From positions 1,290,001 to 1,354,000 of the forward strand of contig NW_026973672.1 of NCBI RefSeq assembly GCF_035594125.1: a DNA stretch of 64,000 nucleotides, written 5' to 3'. This document shows, one piece after another, positions 62,300 through 64,000 of the stretch (its first letter is position 1; each line of letters begins with the position of its first letter). The position numbers and the translations under genes are program-made. The notes under the pieces were generated by a model, which was given only the letters and a program-made list of their open reading frames with translations, did not search any database and was not told the DNA's origin. The stretch comes from Scylla paramamosain (Eukaryota; Arthropoda; Malacostraca; Decapoda; Portunidae).

Positions 62300-64000
62300 C
62301 CACACCAAGCAGAAGTTTAAAGATTATGTATACTAATGTAGATGGTTTGGTGTTGAGCCAGATGGAACTTAAAGACTACCTAAAGAACAATAAACCAGAT
62401 GTGGTTTGTTTAATTTAAATCATACTAAGAGGAAATAAAGTTGGAATTTGCAAAGGAAGGTTGTAGTGCATGGAGGAGAGACAGAAAAGGAAAGGGAGGA
62501 AGAGCAACAATGATATTGGTGAAAGAGGATATTGTTGTTGAGGAAGTGGAATATGGCGATGGAATGGCAGAAACTTTGAGTGTTGTGATTAAGATCAAAT
62601 GAAATGAAAAAAAGGAAAGTTACTGTGATGTACATACCACCAAAAACTAATGCATGGGAAACTGATAGATATAAAACTATACAACTAAAAACAAGAAATA
62701 GCACAGGAAATGATAAGGAAAAGTAACAAAGTGCTTTTAGTAGGCAGCTTCAACACTAAAGGAATGAACTGGCAGAAGATGGAAGTGAAAGAAAATGTTG
62801 GGTCATGGAGTAAACTTATTTTTCATATATATTTACTTATTTATTTTTTTATGTAGGAGGGACACTGGCAAAGGGAAACAAAAATCCAATAAAAAAAAAA
62901 AGCTCACTGTGATACCAGACCCGGATTAGCTCAGAAGTAGTAGTCAAGAATTGAAGGATATGTGTCTTGAAACCTCCCTCTTGAAAGAGTTCAAATCATA
63001 GGAAGGTGGAAATACAGAAGCAGGCAGGGAGTTCCAGAGTTTACCAGAGAAAGGGATGAGTGACTGACTGAGAATACTGGTTAACTCTTTCATTAGAGAG
63101 GTGGACAGAACAGGGATGAGAGAAACAAGTCTTGTGCAGTGAGGCCATGGGAGGAGGGGAGACATGCAGTTAGCAAGATCAGAAGAGCAGTTAGCATGAA
63201 AATAGTGGTAGAAGACAGCTAGAGATGCAACATTGCAGCAATGAGAAAGAGGCTGAAGACAGAAGAGAGTTGATGAGATGAAAAGCTTTTGATTCCATCC
63301 TGTCTAGAAGACTGGTATGAGTGGAATCCCCCAGACATGTGAATCATACTCCATACATAGACAGATAAGGCTCCTGTACAGAGTTAGTAACTGGAAGGGT
63401 GAGAAAAAATAACAGAGATGTCTCAGAACACCTAACTTCATAGAAGATGTTTTAGCTAGAGATGAGATGTGAAGTTTCCAGTTCAGAATACAAGTAAAGA
63501 TGTTCAGTGTAGAAGAGGGGGACAGTTGAGTGTCATTGAAGAAGAGGGGATAGTTGTCTGGAAGGTTGTGTTGAGTTGATAGATGGAGGAATTGAGTTTT
63601 TGAGGCATTGAACAATACCAAGTTTGCTTTACTCCAATCAGAAATTTTTGAGAGATCAGAAGTCAGACGTTGTGTGGCTTCCCTGCATGAACTGTTTACT
63701 TCCTGAAGGGTTGGACGTCTACGAAAAGACGTGAAAAAGTGCAGGGTGATATCACCAGCATACCATGCTTACCATGATGGTGAATACAATGAGACAGTGG
63801 GTGAACGAACTTACAAGATACAAAGAAGAAGAACCATCACAGTTGGACTTAGTGTTTACAAAAAATCCCAGAAAGTAGATCAAGTATACATTGTCTGAGT
63901 CCACTGGGAAGAAGTGATCATGTGACAATAGAAGTAATGCCACAGGAGGAAAATTGTTGCACAGGAATGAACAATTTTGAAATGGGAGACAACTATTCTA
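62300..64000 (+). pseudogene. LINE beta endonuclease, interrupted by a nested LINE
   Basis: Before the insertion: LKIMYTNVDGLVLSQMELKDYL...PDVVCL, VKEDIVVEEVEYGDGMAET and VLLVGSFNTKGMNW (the GDFN block with Asp changed to Ser). After it: VNTMRQWVNELTRY, SQLDLVFTKNP and a shifted SDHV-like GKK-x-SCDN stretch at 63920, then the linker start to 64000. Numerous stops. Confidence 0.7.
62821..63760 (-). mobile_element. LINE-A 3' fragment nested inside LINE beta
   Basis: The minus strand carries LINE-A from after the YADD box (63760) through the C-terminal domain (SGKLWNSLPASVFPP at about 63050-63000) to the 3' UTR and an A/T-rich (TAAA)-like tail at 62821-62850. 5' truncation and a tail at the 3' end are as expected for retrotransposition. 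Endonuclease sequence of the host element continues on both sides. No clear target duplication was seen. Confidence 0.85.

Larger units (their letters stand above)
61180..64000 (+). mobile_element. LINE family beta, copy 4: 5' half with ORF1 and endonuclease, continues past the window
   Basis: The only beta copy here that keeps the 5' half. ORF1 lies at about 61293-62149 and the endonuclease at about 62300-64000, with a LINE-A insertion inside the endonuclease at 62821-63760. The RT would lie beyond 64000. Confidence 0.8.

Overview
The window is a repeat-dominated piece of an arthropod nuclear genome, most probably a decapod crustacean and plausibly a brachyuran crab. The reasons are very long (AG/TC)n, (CA/GT)n and trinucleotide microsatellites every few kilobases, at least four families of jockey/CR1-superfamily LINE retrotransposons, a stretch of degenerate CCTAA (TTAGG, the arthropod telomere unit), and intron-split exons. 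The protein style of several LINE families resembles sequences I recall from portunid crabs; that is memory, not a search result. There are no prokaryotic genes, operons, rRNA genes or CRISPR arrays.

Layout. 0.8-3.3 kb: LINE family alpha (+), RT nearly open with one nonsense codon. 4.7-6.7 kb: a CR1-like LINE (-) that stops inside its RT at a fold-back. 7.0-7.6 kb: a 5'-truncated LINE 3' end (+). 7.6-9.4 kb: microsatellites and a 44-bp minisatellite. 10.9-13.5 kb: a decayed CR1-like LINE (+). 13.5-31 kb: mostly non-coding, with microsatellites, a homopurine tract, a telomere-like block, a weak candidate first exon at 20.9 kb and two LINE-A fragments. 31.2-32.7 kb: a longer LINE-A copy (-).

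32,881-41,983 is the most striking object: a structurally complete env-bearing Ty3/Gypsy element (errantivirus-like endogenous retrovirus) on the minus strand. Its two 678-bp LTRs look identical by eye. It has open gag (429 aa), pol (1236 aa, protease-RT-RNase H-integrase) and env (584 aa, Baculo_F-like with a furin-type site and a C-terminal membrane anchor) and a short target duplication. Env begins directly after a candidate splice acceptor, and its stop codon lies inside the LTR.

43.7-45.5 kb (+) holds three exons of a HARBI1/Harbinger-nuclease-like gene, broken by a frameshift. 45.6-47.7 kb: remnants of a LINE-A copy with a 61/62-bp minisatellite. 48.3-54.8 kb: three head-to-tail copies of LINE family beta, the junctions lying at (CA)n or (TC)n tracts. 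55.3-57.7 kb: a LINE-A copy (-) with its 5' end but no 3' end. 58.0-60.0 kb (+): three phase-compatible exons of a likely host gene with an IPT/TIG domain (fibrocystin/PKHD1L1-like), its introns holding an 83-bp minisatellite and, just downstream, an 812-bp mariner-like element with roughly 90-bp inverted ends. 61.2-64 kb: the 5' half (ORF1 and endonuclease) of another beta LINE, split by a nested LINE-A insertion.

Most coding content is therefore mobile. The only intact machinery is the retrovirus-like element; the likely host content is the IPT exons and perhaps the HARBI1-like exons. All family assignments rest on motifs read by eye.
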